Positions 1-8,056 of a stretch of 64,000 nt of DNA are shown piece by piece. The DNA is from JACXTP01 sp963827905 (GTDB lineage Archaea > Thermoplasmatota > Thermoplasmata > Methanomassiliicoccales > UBA472). The position numbers and the translations under genes are program-made. Under the pieces are notes generated by a model, which was not told the DNA's origin, did not search any database, and saw only the letters and a program-made list of their open reading frames with translations. The stretch lies in contig CAWHCB010000007.1 of assembly GCA_963827905.1 (NCBI GenBank), positions 1-64,000 on the forward strand, written 5' to 3'. Each line of letters starts with the position of its first letter. The stretch's first letter is position 1.

Positions 1-132
1 CTCAACCATATCGCGGGCATCGTGACTGTCGGGTTGTTTGCCCAACGTCCGGCGGATGTGTTGCTGCTGGGGACGGCGGATGGAGTGCAAACGATCGGCC
101 TGACGCAGCGCGGGCATAAAAACGGGCGCTGA
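1..132 (+). CDS. rpiA: ribose-5-phosphate isomerase A, C-terminal end
   Basis: The window opens inside this gene, and only the last 43 codons before TGA are present. The visible end includes IAGIVTVGLFAQRPADVLLL and GTADGVQT, the characteristic tail of RpiA, which interconverts ribose-5-phosphate and ribulose-5-phosphate in the cytosolic pentose phosphate pathway. The catalytic residues lie upstream of the window. It converges on the first porin gene and shares a GC-rich hairpin region with it. The identification rests on a short tail but the match to the family is good. Confidence 0.75.
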   Translation, partial: LNHIAGIVTVGLFAQRPADVLLLGTADGVQTIGLTQRGHKNGR

Positions 133-150
133 CCCGAAGGCCGCGCCCGT
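122..150. terminator. hairpin between rpiA and porin 1
   Basis: ACGGGCGC (122-129) pairs with GCGCCCGT (143-150) around a 13-base loop. It overlaps the rpiA stop codon and sits in the gap between two convergent genes. There is no strong T-run on either side, so termination activity is plausible but not certain. Confidence 0.4.
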
Positions 151-178
151 CTGCCCTTACGCCTGTTGTTTAGGCTGA

Positions 179-1285
179 TTAGAAGTCGTGGCGGGTGCCG
201 ATGGAAACTGCGCTTTGATCGCCGTACACCAGGGAGTCGGCGCTGCGCCCAATGTACTCAACCCAGACGCGAGTGCGCTTGCTGAAGTCATACTGGTAAC
301 CGACCAGATAATTGTCGATCTTGTCGTCGAACCCGGGAACATCGAGTTTGGTGTCCAGTTGCCCGTAAGCGCCGCGTATCGTGTTGTTGCCGAACCGGTA
401 TTCGCCGGTCAGGTACCAGTTGTTGGCGTCGTCGCCGTTGAGCAGGCGAACGCCATCAAACGTGGCGGTGCCGAGCAGGCCGAATTCGTTGAGTGTGCCC
501 TGCTCATAGATGAAGCCCACGCTGAACGGTCCCGACGAGTACCCAAGACCGATATTCCATTGATCCAAGTCGAGATCCACCGTAATGTTATCGCTGATGA
601 AAACATTACTGTCACCGTCCAGGGCAATGTAGCTGGCCCCGGCGAAGAACGGCCCGTTGCTGTATTTGACGGCGATGTTCCAGAGATCAATGTTGTTCGA
701 ATAGCCTTGGGCATCATTTTGGGCGCCATTCATGACCAGCATGGCTTCACCGCTGAAGCCGTTAAAGTCAGGCGTGCTGTAATAAAGGCTGTTTTCCAGG
801 CGGAATAGTGAACCCTCACCGAAATCCCGGTCGTTGGTCGGATTCAGTCTGAAGCCATTGAACGAACCGCCTAACCACGCCGTGCCGCCCAGCGACTTGT
901 CCGTGTTAAAGATATCGACGACTCCGGCGACATGGAAGTAGGGCGTTTCCTGGGTGCCCAGCGTCACCGTGCCGAAATTGCCTTTGAGGCCAACGAGTTT
1001 GGGCCGGTTGCCTTCAAAATTGCCGCCTTCGGTCAGATCAACCCCAAACTCATATTGGTAAACAGCGCTCAGACCACCACCCAGATCCTCGGTGCCCAGT
1101 ACGCCAAGGCGCGAGGAATTGTTGACGACATCCCAGTTGCCGTCGCCGTCAAGCGGATCATTGGTTTCGTCGTCGTTGTAGTCGACCGACACCCGCGCCG
1201 AACCGTACAGAATCGTATCGGCCTGAGCAGCCAGTGGAGCAGCAAGAGCGGCGGCGACCGCCAGAGCGAGAACAGACTTTTTCAT
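179..1285 (-). CDS. Gram-negative trimeric porin (porin 1)
   Basis: This 368-residue outer-membrane porin has a Sec signal peptide (MKKSVLALAVAAALAAPLAA, then QAD) followed by the strand-like opening TILYGSARVSVDYND and the typical terminal aromatic GTRHDF, the signal read by the BAM machinery. The length fits the 16-strand general porin family (Gram_neg_porins), which forms passive channels for small hydrophilic solutes. The NNSSRLGVLGTEDLGGGLSA and YQYEFGVD blocks are shared with porin 2, so the two are tandem paralogs. About 250 bases separate it from porin 2, enough for its own promoter. Substrate preference cannot be told. Confidence 0.88.
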   Translation of the reverse strand: MKKSVLALAVAAALAAPLAAQADTILYGSARVSVDYNDDETNDPLDGDGNWDVVNNSSRLGVLGTEDLGGGLSAVYQYEFGVDLTEGGNFEGNRPKLVGLKGNFGTVTLGTQETPYFHVAGVVDIFNTDKSLGGTAWLGGSFNGFRLNPTNDRDFGEGSLFRLENSLYYSTPDFNGFSGEAMLVMNGAQNDAQGYSNNIDLWNIAVKYSNGPFFAGASYIALDGDSNVFISDNITVDLDLDQWNIGLGYSSGPFSVGFIYEQGTLNEFGLLGTATFDGVRLLNGDDANNWYLTGEYRFGNNTIRGAYGQLDTKLDVPGFDDKIDNYLVGYQYDFSKRTRVWVEYIGRSADSLVYGDQSAVSIGTRHDF

Positions 1286-1481
1286 GACGTGATTTCCAAG
1301 TGGTCTATAAACCGATTAACGCTTCGAAATTCGTTTTCCGATCAAGTCAGGTTTTGATGGGAAAGCCGTCTCGAAGAACCCTTGGAGAACTTTATATCGT
1401 TATTGCGGTAAAAAAGCAACTGCTAATTTGTGAAAAATACAACTTTTTTGTATTAAAGCAACTTTTAAACCCAGAAACGCC

Positions 1482-1505
1482 AACGGACGCCCGAAGGCGT
1501 CCGTT
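1482..1505 (-). terminator. hairpin downstream of porin 2
   Basis: A perfect 10-bp stem (AACGGACGCC / GGCGTCCGTT) with a four-base loop lies about 30 bases past the porin 2 stop codon. The following minus-strand sequence is only weakly T-rich, so it may be an imperfect Rho-independent terminator. Confidence 0.6.
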
Positions 1506-1535
1506 GATCAAAGCAGACTTCAAACCTAAAGAGAA

Positions 1536-2654
1536 TTAGAAGTCGTGGCGGGTACCGATGGAGACCACCTGCCGATCACCCACTAAATCGGAGTCAACAT
1601 CATTGAGCTTCCACTCAACCCAAGTCCGGGTACGCTTGCTGAAGTTGTACTGATAGCCCAAGGCGAAGTTGTTCACGTCGCTTTGGACCAACCTGGTCCC
1701 ATCCGCAAAGATGTACTGACCATCATCGGGGCTGCTGTAGCCATACGAACCCCGAATGATGTTATTGCCAAAGGTGTACTGACCGGTCAGGTAAAAGTTT
1801 TGGGTTTTACCGAAGTTCAGGGTATTCACATCACCATCTTCATAGGCGAGGGTGACGGCAAAGGGACCCGAGTTATAACCGAACGCCAGACCCCACTGAT
1901 CGCCGTCGTAAGTGGGCGCAGTAATGAAATCACTGAAACCAGGACCGTCCAGCGCCATATAAGTGACGCCGGCGAAGAACGGGCCGTTCTTGTAAGACGC
2001 CGCGATATTCCACATATCCACGCCATCAGTCAGGTTACCAGGCAACTTGTTATCGGGATTTATTTTGCACAAGTCATTCGGCGTTTGCGGATCGCTGCTT
2101 CCACAAGAGCCGTTCATGACCAGCATCGCCTGGGCGCTGAAGCCGCTCCAGTTCGGGCTGGTGTAGATCAGGCTGTTGTCCATGCGCAGCCCAAAGGTGT
2201 TCCCGAGGTAGGTGTTGTTGTCAAACACCTTGCTGCTGTTGAAGATATCGCCCACACCAACCACGTTGTAGTACGGCGTCCACTGCGTGCCGGCGGTGAT
2301 CGAACCCCAACTGGAACCTTTCAGTCCCACCCACTTCGGACGGTTGCTGTTGAGGTTGCCCCCCTCAGTCATGTCTACACCGAATTCATACTGGTAGATA
2401 GCGCTCAGACCGCCGCCCAGGTCTTCCTCACCCCGCACACCCAGCCGGGAAGAGTTGTTGTACATATCCCAAGCGTCAGTACCGGCTCTGAGCCGTATCA
2501 GTCCACCATTAGGACCCCGCGCATAGTCGGAGTTGTACTCATCATAATCGACGGACACCCGGGCGGAGCCGTACAAAGTGGTATCAGCGTGGGCAACAGT
2601 GCCAAAACCAGCCAGCGCAGCGGCGACAGCCAGCGCAAGAGTAGACTTTTTCAT
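1536..2654 (-). CDS. Gram-negative trimeric porin (porin 2)
   Basis: This 372-residue paralog of porin 1 has a signal peptide (MKKSTLALAVAAALAGFGTV, then AHAD), first strand TTLYGSARVSVDYDEY and terminal GTRHDF. The shared blocks NNSSRLGVRGEEDLGGGLSA and SKRTRTWVEW support a tandem duplication. It carries a Cys pair in a loop insertion (NGSCGSSDPQ ... DLCKINPD) that porin 1 lacks, so an external loop may be disulfide-bridged. The 170 bases upstream, before the tRNA terminator, are very AT-rich, as expected for a strong porin promoter, but I cannot assign -35/-10 boxes with confidence. Confidence 0.88.
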   Translation of the reverse strand: MKKSTLALAVAAALAGFGTVAHADTTLYGSARVSVDYDEYNSDYARGPNGGLIRLRAGTDAWDMYNNSSRLGVRGEEDLGGGLSAIYQYEFGVDMTEGGNLNSNRPKWVGLKGSSWGSITAGTQWTPYYNVVGVGDIFNSSKVFDNNTYLGNTFGLRMDNSLIYTSPNWSGFSAQAMLVMNGSCGSSDPQTPNDLCKINPDNKLPGNLTDGVDMWNIAASYKNGPFFAGVTYMALDGPGFSDFITAPTYDGDQWGLAFGYNSGPFAVTLAYEDGDVNTLNFGKTQNFYLTGQYTFGNNIIRGSYGYSSPDDGQYIFADGTRLVQSDVNNFALGYQYNFSKRTRTWVEWKLNDVDSDLVGDRQVVSIGTRHDF

Positions 2655-2821
2655 ACATTAAACTCCTAGGTTTATGTTGTATCGACACAACAAAAGGGCG
2701 CTTACAATTCGTTAGAGAGATTTATACGCACTCAGGAGCGAAAATGCAACTGATATTTTCAAAAAAAACACAAATTTTTCTGGTTATAGTCAAAAAAACA
2801 ACTTTTTATATTTTTTACAAC

Positions 2822-2846
2822 AAAAAACCCACCTTTCAGAGGTGGG
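2822..2846 (-). terminator. Rho-independent terminator after tRNA-Gln
   Basis: CCCACCT (2828-2834) pairs with AGGTGGG (2840-2846). On the minus strand the stem is followed by a run of six T, directly downstream of the tRNA 3' end. Confidence 0.75.
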
Positions 2847-2856
2847 CTGACTCGTT

Positions 2857-2930
2857 TGGCTGGGGGACTAGGATTCGAACCTAGGTTGACGGAGTCAGAG
2901 TCCGTAGTCCTGCCGCTAGACGATCCCCCA
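2857..2930 (-). tRNA. tRNA-Gln (anticodon CTG)
   Basis: Reading the minus strand, the 7-bp acceptor TGGGGGA pairs with TCCCCCA, the anticodon stem ACGGA/TCCGT holds the loop CTCTGAC (anticodon CTG, reading CAG), and the T-arm contains GGTTCGAATCC. The 3' CCA is encoded. It lies 10 bases after the rpsI stop, so it may be co-transcribed with rplM-rpsI, and it is followed by a T-tailed hairpin. Confidence 0.93.
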
Positions 2931-2940
2931 AAAAGCCGGA

Positions 2941-3333
2941 TTAACGCTTGGAGTACTGCGTCGCACGCCGGGCCTTGCGCAGGCCCACTTTCTTGCGTTC
3001 CACCTCGCGGGCGTCGCGGGTCACAAAACCCGCCTTGCGCAACGGAGCGCGCAGGCTCTCATCGTATTCGATCAACGCCCGGGTGATGCCATGGCGAATC
3101 GCGCCGGCCTGGCCAGTCATGCCACCGCCCTTGACGGTGACGTAAATATCGAACTTATCCTTGAGATCGACGGCTTCCATGGCCTGATTCACGACCATGC
3201 AAGACGTTTGACGGCCAAAATATTCGTTCAGAGGGCGTTGGTTGACGGTGATATTACCGGCTCCGCGCCGCAGGAAAACTCGCGCCGTAGCGGTCTTACG
3301 CCGCCCAGTGCCGTAATGCTGATTTTCGATCAT
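2941..3333 (-). CDS. rpsI: 30S ribosomal protein S9
   Basis: At 130 residues this is the usual S9 length. It shows YGTGRRKTATARVFLR near the start, ITVNQRPLNEYFGR, the GQAGAIRHGITRAL helix, and the basic tail RRATQYSKR whose last residues reach the P-site tRNA. It follows rplM by about 33 bases in the classic bacterial rplM-rpsI operon. As an informational gene of bacterial type it is strong evidence that this part of the window is a bacterial chromosome rather than a transferred island. Confidence 0.97.
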   Translation of the reverse strand: MIENQHYGTGRRKTATARVFLRRGAGNITVNQRPLNEYFGRQTSCMVVNQAMEAVDLKDKFDIYVTVKGGGMTGQAGAIRHGITRALIEYDESLRAPLRKAGFVTRDAREVERKKVGLRKARRATQYSKR

Positions 3334-3366
3334 TGCTTGTTCCGTTCCGGTAAATACGTCAGCCGA

Positions 3367-3795
3367 TCACAGGTCCAGCGGCTGAGGTTGCTGCGCGACA
3401 TGCTGATGCTCAGCGCCAGCGTAAACCTTCAGCTTGCGGAACATCGCCCGGCCCAGCGGGTTTTTGGGCAACATCCCCTTGACGGCGATCTGAATAACCC
3501 GCTCCGGCGTCTGCTGCAACATCTTGTCCAGCGAGATGGATTTCAGGTTGCCGATGTAGCCGGTCACCCGATGATACATCTTGTCGCTGATTTTGCGCCC
3601 GGTTGTCCGAACTTTTTCGGCATTGACCACGATGATATAGTCGCCGGTATCGACATGCGGAGTGTATTCGGGCTTGTGTTTGCCCCGTAAGCGGTGGGCA
3701 ATTTCCGATGACAGCCGACCCAGAACCTTGTCCGTGGCGTCGATCACATACCAGTCGCGCTTGACCTCGGCCGGCTTGGCGCTGAAAGTTTTCAT
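3367..3795 (-). CDS. rplM: 50S ribosomal protein L13
   Basis: 142 residues, the standard bacterial L13 length when started at MKTFSAKPAEVKRDWYVIDA; an ATG six codons upstream (3813) would add an atypical MRSDVR. Family landmarks are DKVLGRLSSEIAHRLRGKHK, YIIVVNAEKVRTTGRK, KMYHRVTGYIG and GMLPKNPLGRAMFRKLKVY. L13 is an early-assembling large-subunit protein that in E. coli also recognises its own leader RNA; I do not identify that element here. It is the first gene of the rplM-rpsI pair. Confidence 0.96.
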   Translation of the reverse strand: MKTFSAKPAEVKRDWYVIDATDKVLGRLSSEIAHRLRGKHKPEYTPHVDTGDYIIVVNAEKVRTTGRKISDKMYHRVTGYIGNLKSISLDKMLQQTPERVIQIAVKGMLPKNPLGRAMFRKLKVYAGAEHQHVAQQPQPLDL

Positions 3796-3904
3796 TCTGA
3801 CATCACTCCGCAAAATCCGTATCCGCTGGGAAAGTCGCGTATCGTACCCAAGCGACGGGGGTTTGACAAGGGGCTGTTCGGTGGTCAGTGGTAGTAGAAC
3901 AAAG

Positions 3905-4213
3905 TTAGATGCGCAGCCGTTCCACTACACGACCGTTGACTAGATGCTCGTCAATGATTTCGTCCAGATCAGCATGATCCACATAGGTGTACCAGACGGC
4001 CTCGGGATAGATGACAATGGTTGGTCCTTCGGCGCAGCGATCCAGGCAACCGGCATTATTGATGCGCACCTTGTGCGGAATAGCCGGACCCAATGCCTTG
4101 ACGCGCTGCTTGACATAGTCGCGCGCCTCCTGTGCGTCGTATTGCTGGCAACATGGCGAGCCGTCGTCGCGTAGATTGGTGCAAAAAAAGACATGATGGC
4201 GATAATAGGACAC
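3905..4213 (-). CDS. thioredoxin-like [2Fe-2S] ferredoxin
   Basis: About 102 residues from a GTG start (VSYYRHHVFFCTN); longer starts would overlap coq7 and add non-family residues. Cluster ligands are visible as Cys in FFCTNLRDDG, SPCCQQY and the pair GCLDRCAEGP, matching the thioredoxin-fold 2Fe-2S family (NuoE-like fold, Clostridium pasteurianum type). It is a soluble one-electron carrier whose partner is unknown. The gene is divergent from coq7, with only about 30 bases between starts, so the two share a promoter region. Confidence 0.85.
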   Translation of the reverse strand: MSYYRHHVFFCTNLRDDGSPCCQQYDAQEARDYVKQRVKALGPAIPHKVRINNAGCLDRCAEGPTIVIYPEAVWYTYVDHADLDEIIDEHLVNGRVVERLRI

Positions 4214-4245
4214 GTTTATTTTCCCCCGGCTTCGAGTTTCCGCCC

Positions 4246-4890
4246 ATGACAACCCGTTACTATACCCCGGTTGATACCCTGCTGATCCATGTTGATCAGG
4301 CGCTCCGCACGATTTTCGGGCAACCGGTCACCACCGGCCGACCTAATCCCGCTGCCAGCGCGCCCGCCGCCGAGTTGCAGCCGGTAGAACAGCAGGAGGC
4401 GGGGCGGCTGATGCGCGTCAATCATACCGGCGAAGTGTGCGCCCAGGCGCTGTATCAGGGCCAGGCGCTGACCGCACGGCTGGATAAGGTGCGCGACCGC
4501 ATGGAGCAAGCCAGTATCGAGGAAAATGACCATCTGGCCTGGTGTCAGCAGCGGCTGAAAGAATTAGGCAGCTATCCCAGCGTCCTCAACCCGCTGTTCT
4601 ATGCTGGCGCATTGGTTATCGGCGCGGCAGCGGGGCGGGTCGGAGATCGCTGGAGTCTGGGCTTCGTGGCAGAGACGGAGCATCAGGTGGTCGAACATCT
4701 GAATACGCATTTGAACCGCCTGCCCGCCCAGGATCTGCCCAGCCGGGCGATTCTGGAGCAGATGAAGGAAGACGAGGCCCGCCACGCTACCCATGCGCTG
4801 GAGGCCGGCGGCGCCCGGTTACCACTGCCGGTTCGCGCCTTGATGAAGGGCGTCGCCAAGGTGATGACCGGAACGACTTACTGGATTTAG
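4246..4890 (+). CDS. coq7: 2-polyprenyl-3-methyl-6-methoxybenzoquinol hydroxylase (ubiquinone synthesis)
   Basis: A 214-residue di-iron monooxygenase of the Coq7/UbiF-replacing family. Iron ligands fall in the two Glu/His repeats: MRVNHTGEVCAQALYQGQ and EENDHLAW, then ETEHQVVEHL and EDEARHATHALE. It carries out the last ring hydroxylation of ubiquinone biosynthesis at the inner membrane. The start MTTRYYTPVD is chosen because the upstream in-frame extension is read through the ferredoxin promoter. It converges on the OsmC gene with a four-base overlap of stops. A ubiquinone gene confirms a proteobacterial host for this part. Confidence 0.93.
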   Translation: MTTRYYTPVDTLLIHVDQALRTIFGQPVTTGRPNPAASAPAAELQPVEQQEAGRLMRVNHTGEVCAQALYQGQALTARLDKVRDRMEQASIEENDHLAWCQQRLKELGSYPSVLNPLFYAGALVIGAAAGRVGDRWSLGFVAETEHQVVEHLNTHLNRLPAQDLPSRAILEQMKEDEARHATHALEAGGARLPLPVRALMKGVAKVMTGTTYWI

Positions 4891-5327
4891 GCCGATGGTA
4901 GAACCGGGGGGGGGTCATCGCGGATTTCAAAGGTGTGGGTAATCTTGGCGGTCTGCCCCAGCATGATCGAAGCTGAGCAGTATTTTTCCGCCGACAGGTG
5001 GATGGCACGTTCAATGTGTTTGGTGCTCAGACTCTGGCCGGTGAGAATAAAGTGTACATGAATCTGCGTAAACACCTTGGGATCGCTATCCGCCCGTTCG
5101 GCGGCAATTTCGATTTCACAACCGCGCAGATCCTGCCGGGCCTTGCGCAGAATGTTAACGACATCAATCGCCGTGCAGCCGCCCATGCCCATCAGCAGCA
5201 TTTCCATCGGCCGCGGTCCGAGATTGTGACCGCCCAGTTCCGGCGGCCCATCCATCACTAAAGCATGACCGCTGGGTGATTGCGCGACGTAGGTCATGTC
5301 TTCCAGCCAGACAATGCGGGTTTTCAT
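4887..5327 (-). CDS. OsmC family peroxiredoxin-like protein
   Basis: 146 residues with the two catalytic cysteines of the OsmC/Ohr superfamily: GMGGCTAIDVVNIL (peroxidatic) and SAEKYCSASIML (resolving). The sequence resembles the YhfA subgroup more than Ohr or OsmC proper, so the substrate (organic hydroperoxide or other) is unclear. It is the last gene of a minus-strand run and lies only about 15 bases after trpC; co-transcription with the trp genes is possible but a palindromic repeat lies between. Confidence 0.85.
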   Translation of the reverse strand: MKTRIVWLEDMTYVAQSPSGHALVMDGPPELGGHNLGPRPMEMLLMGMGGCTAIDVVNILRKARQDLRGCEIEIAAERADSDPKVFTQIHVHFILTGQSLSTKHIERAIHLSAEKYCSASIMLGQTAKITHTFEIRDDPPPVLPSA

Positions 5328-5341
5328 TTCGAATCCTCAGA

Positions 5342-6190
5342 TCATGATAAAGCCCCCCTCTCCCCTTGTGGGAGAGGGGTTGGGGGTGAGGGGTGGCCAA
5401 ACAATTCCGCCAGTTTCGCCCCCGGATCCGGGGCGCGCATGAACGCTTCACCGACCAGAAAGGCGTGGACGCCGTGTTGACGCATCAGCGCCACATCGTC
5501 CGGCGTATGAATCCCGCTTTCCGTGACCACGGTGCGACCTTCAGGAAGCTGTGCTAACAGATTCAGCGTCGTTTCCAGCCGGGTTGCAAACGTGCGCAAA
5601 TTGCGGTTGTTAATCCCAATCAGCGGCGCATCAATCCGCAACGCCCGGTCCAGTTCCCCGGCATCGTGGACTTCAACCAGCACGTCCATCTGCAAATCCG
5701 CCGCGAGTTGCGCCAGTTCCCGCAATGCGGCATCTTCCAGCGCCGCCACGATCAGCAGGATGCAGTCCGCGCCGATCAGTCGCGCCTCGTAGACCTGATA
5801 CGGGTCGATGATGAAGTCCTTGCGCAACACCGGCAAGGTGCAAGCCGCCCGCGCCTCCTTTAAGTAGTCCTCATGGCCCTGGAAAAAATCGCGGTCGGTC
5901 AGCACGGATAGACCGACGGCGCCGGCAGCGGCATAACGGCGGGCGATGTCTGCCGGCAGGAACGGATCGCGCAACAAACCCTTGCTCGGCGAGGCGCGCT
6001 TGATTTCAGCGATCACCGCGGGCCGACCCTGGGCGATGGTTTGTTCGATGCGCTCCCGGAACGGGCGCGGCGGCGGCAAATCTTCAACCCGGCGACGCAA
6101 TTCCGGCAGGCCCAGTTGCGCGCTGCGCTCAGTGACTTCCGCAACCTTGCGAGCCAGGATTTTTTGCAGAATGTCGGATACGTCGCTCAT
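5342..6190 (-). CDS. trpC: indole-3-glycerol-phosphate synthase
   Basis: This TIM-barrel enzyme closes the indole ring in tryptophan synthesis. Catalytic and phosphate-binding blocks are seen: AEIKRASPSKG, RKDFIIDPYQVYEAR, ADCILLIVA, IGINNRNLRTF, VVTESGI and AFLVGEAFM. The start at 6190 (MSDVSDILQKI) overlaps the trpD stop by four bases (ATGA), indicating translational coupling. After the normal C-terminus (AKLAELFG) the reading frame runs into a palindromic repeat and gains the tail HPSPPTPLPQGERGALS, not part of the enzyme fold. Confidence 0.95.
   Translation of the reverse strand: MSDVSDILQKILARKVAEVTERSAQLGLPELRRRVEDLPPPRPFRERIEQTIAQGRPAVIAEIKRASPSKGLLRDPFLPADIARRYAAAGAVGLSVLTDRDFFQGHEDYLKEARAACTLPVLRKDFIIDPYQVYEARLIGADCILLIVAALEDAALRELAQLAADLQMDVLVEVHDAGELDRALRIDAPLIGINNRNLRTFATRLETTLNLLAQLPEGRTVVTESGIHTPDDVALMRQHGVHAFLVGEAFMRAPDPGAKLAELFGHPSPPTPLPQGERGALS
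5355..5396. repeat. palindromic intergenic repeat encoding the trpC tail
   Basis: CCCCTCTCCC (5355-5364) and GGGAGAGGGG (5370-5379) form a perfect 10-bp hairpin followed by the G-rich GTTGGGGGTGAGGGG. Read on the minus strand it encodes PLPQGERG, a signature often seen where this kind of dispersed proteobacterial repeat has invaded the end of a gene. It supplies the last codons and stop context of trpC. Confidence 0.7.
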
Positions 6191-7221
6191 GAGGCCAATT
6201 TCTGGGTGCAACGCACAAATTCATCGAGCTTGGCCCGCGCTGCACCATTGGCCAGAACATCCCGCGCCAGCCAGATGCCATCGTCGATGGAGGCGCTGAT
6301 GTTAGCCGCATACAGCGCCGCGCCAGCGTTGAAGGCGACGATGTCGCGGGCCGCGCCCGGATGGTTGTCCAGCGCCGCCAGCATCAGGGCTTTGGACTGT
6401 TCCGCGTTCTCAACCCGGAGGCTGCGATTGGACACCATCGCTAATCCAAAATCCTCGGGGTGAATTTCGTATTCCATAATCTCGCCGTTCTTGAGTTCGC
6501 CGACCAGCGTGGCCGCGCCCAGCGAGATTTCATCCATGCCATCCTTGCCCCACACCACGAGAACGTGTTGCGCGCCCAGGCGTTGCATGACCCGCACCAG
6601 GATGCCGACCAGATCGGGATGGAAGACGCCCAGAAGCTGATGCGGCGCGCCAGCGGGATTGGTCAGCGGGCCGAGAATATTGAAAATGGTGCGCACCCCC
6701 ATTTCGCGGCGCACCGGGGCGACATTTTTCATCGCCGTATGGTGATTCGGCGCGAACATGAAGCCGATGCCGGTCGTTTCAATGCATTCGGCCACCTGCT
6801 CCGGGTTCAGGTCGATGCGCGCGCCCAGCGCCTCCAGGCCGTCGGCGCTGCCCGATTTGGAGGACACGCTGCGATTGCCATGCTTGGCGACGCGAGCGCC
6901 AGCAGCAGCAGCGACAAACATGCTGGTCGTGGAGATATTGAAGGTGTGCGAGCCATCGCCGCCGGTGCCAACGATGTCCACAAAATGCTCGTGCGGCGGG
7001 GGAATGTGAACTTTGGTGGACAAGTCACGCATCACCGTCGCAGCAGCGGTAATTTCGCCAATCGTTTCCTTTTTCACCCGCAGGCCGGTCAGGATGGCGG
7101 CGGTCATCACTGGGGAAATATCGCCAGCCATGATTTGCCGCATCAGCGACAGCATTTCATCGTAGAAAATTTCGCGATGCTCGATGGTGCGTTGCAGGGC
7201 TTCCTGGGGAGTAATGGACAT
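6187..7221 (-). CDS. trpD: anthranilate phosphoribosyltransferase
   Basis: 344 residues, normal for TrpD, which joins anthranilate to PRPP. The signature blocks are VGTGGDGSHTFNIST, KHGNRSVSSKSGSAD, the anthranilate-binding FMFAPNHHTAMKNVAPVRRE and FNILGPLTNPA, and GKDGMDEISLGA. It sits between trpG and trpC in the bacterial trpGDC order, 21 bases after trpG and overlapping trpC by four bases. The gene is uninterrupted. Confidence 0.96.
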   Translation of the reverse strand: MSITPQEALQRTIEHREIFYDEMLSLMRQIMAGDISPVMTAAILTGLRVKKETIGEITAAATVMRDLSTKVHIPPPHEHFVDIVGTGGDGSHTFNISTTSMFVAAAAGARVAKHGNRSVSSKSGSADGLEALGARIDLNPEQVAECIETTGIGFMFAPNHHTAMKNVAPVRREMGVRTIFNILGPLTNPAGAPHQLLGVFHPDLVGILVRVMQRLGAQHVLVVWGKDGMDEISLGAATLVGELKNGEIMEYEIHPEDFGLAMVSNRSLRVENAEQSKALMLAALDNHPGAARDIVAFNAGAALYAANISASIDDGIWLARDVLANGAARAKLDEFVRCTQKLAS

Positions 7222-7242
7222 GAGAGCGTTCTCCGGGGCGAT

Positions 7243-7824
7243 TCAGTGCCGGGTCAGAAAATTGCGCAACAGGGCGTGGCCGTGTTCAGTCAGAATCGAT
7301 TCGGGGTGAAATTGTACGCCTTCCACCGGCAGAGTTTTGTGGCGCACCCCCATGATTTCGTCGAGGTCGCCATCCGGGGTTTGGGTCCAGGCAGTGATGC
7401 TCAGGCTGTCCGGGAGGGTTGTTTTGTCGATAACCAGAGAATGATAACGCACCACAGTAAAAGGATTCGGTAGTCCAGTGAACACGCCCTGGCCGGTATG
7501 GTAAACCTTGGAGGTTTTGCCATGCATGACCTGGCCGGCGCGGACGATGCGCCCGCCGAAAGCCTGGCCGATGCTCTGATGGCCGAGGCAAACCCCGAGA
7601 ATGGGAAAGTGGCCGGCGAAGCGTTCAACAGTGGCCAACGACACCCCCGCCTCATTGGGCGTGCAGGGACCCGGTGAAAGGACCAGGCGCTCCGGTTGCA
7701 GCTCGGCGAGCTGTTCCAGAGTAATTTGGTCGTTGCGATACACCCATACCTCTTCGCCCAGTTCGCCGAAATATTGCACCAGGTTGTAAGTGAAGGAGTC
7801 GTAGTTGTCGATCATCAACAGCAT
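7243..7824 (-). CDS. trpG: anthranilate synthase component II / aminodeoxychorismate synthase glutaminase
   Basis: 193 residues of a class I glutamine amidotransferase that passes ammonia to the TrpE or PabB partner. The nucleophile is in GVCLGHQSIGQAFGG and the His-Glu pair in VQFHPESILTEHG; MLLMIDNYDSFTYNLVQY is the usual start. It heads the trpGDC run; trpE is not next to it here. In many proteobacteria this subunit serves both tryptophan and folate synthesis, so trpG/pabA cannot be separated from sequence alone. Confidence 0.93.
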   Translation of the reverse strand: MLLMIDNYDSFTYNLVQYFGELGEEVWVYRNDQITLEQLAELQPERLVLSPGPCTPNEAGVSLATVERFAGHFPILGVCLGHQSIGQAFGGRIVRAGQVMHGKTSKVYHTGQGVFTGLPNPFTVVRYHSLVIDKTTLPDSLSITAWTQTPDGDLDEIMGVRHKTLPVEGVQFHPESILTEHGHALLRNFLTRH

Positions 7825-7954
7825 TTCAAAATTATCCTTTTGATAAAAATAATTTTTTATAGAAAATTATCACGCTTGTTTCAATATCCAAAACGGCTGA
7901 AAGCTGACTTCACAATGTACAGATCAAAGAGTTAGTTTTTGTACAGTCGCTTAC

Positions 7955-7984
7955 AAAAAATCCCTTCCCCGATTGGGGAAGGGA
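7955..7984 (-). terminator. Rho-independent terminator of prpE
   Basis: TCCCTTCCCC (7961-7970) and GGGGAAGGGA (7975-7984) form a perfect 10-bp stem with a GATT loop. On the minus strand it is followed by six T, about 75 bases after the prpE stop. Confidence 0.85.
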
Positions 7985-8056
7985 TTGCTCTAAATGCGCC
8001 ACATATTCACTTCCATCCCGAGGCGTCATACCGCCTGGCGGGAAGAAGGGTTGAAC

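Noticed and set aside
188..808. Long open frame on the plus strand opposite porin 1.
   Set aside because: It is the mirror of a porin with signal peptide and terminal Phe; its product has no recognisable domain and begins inside the porin's coding strand.
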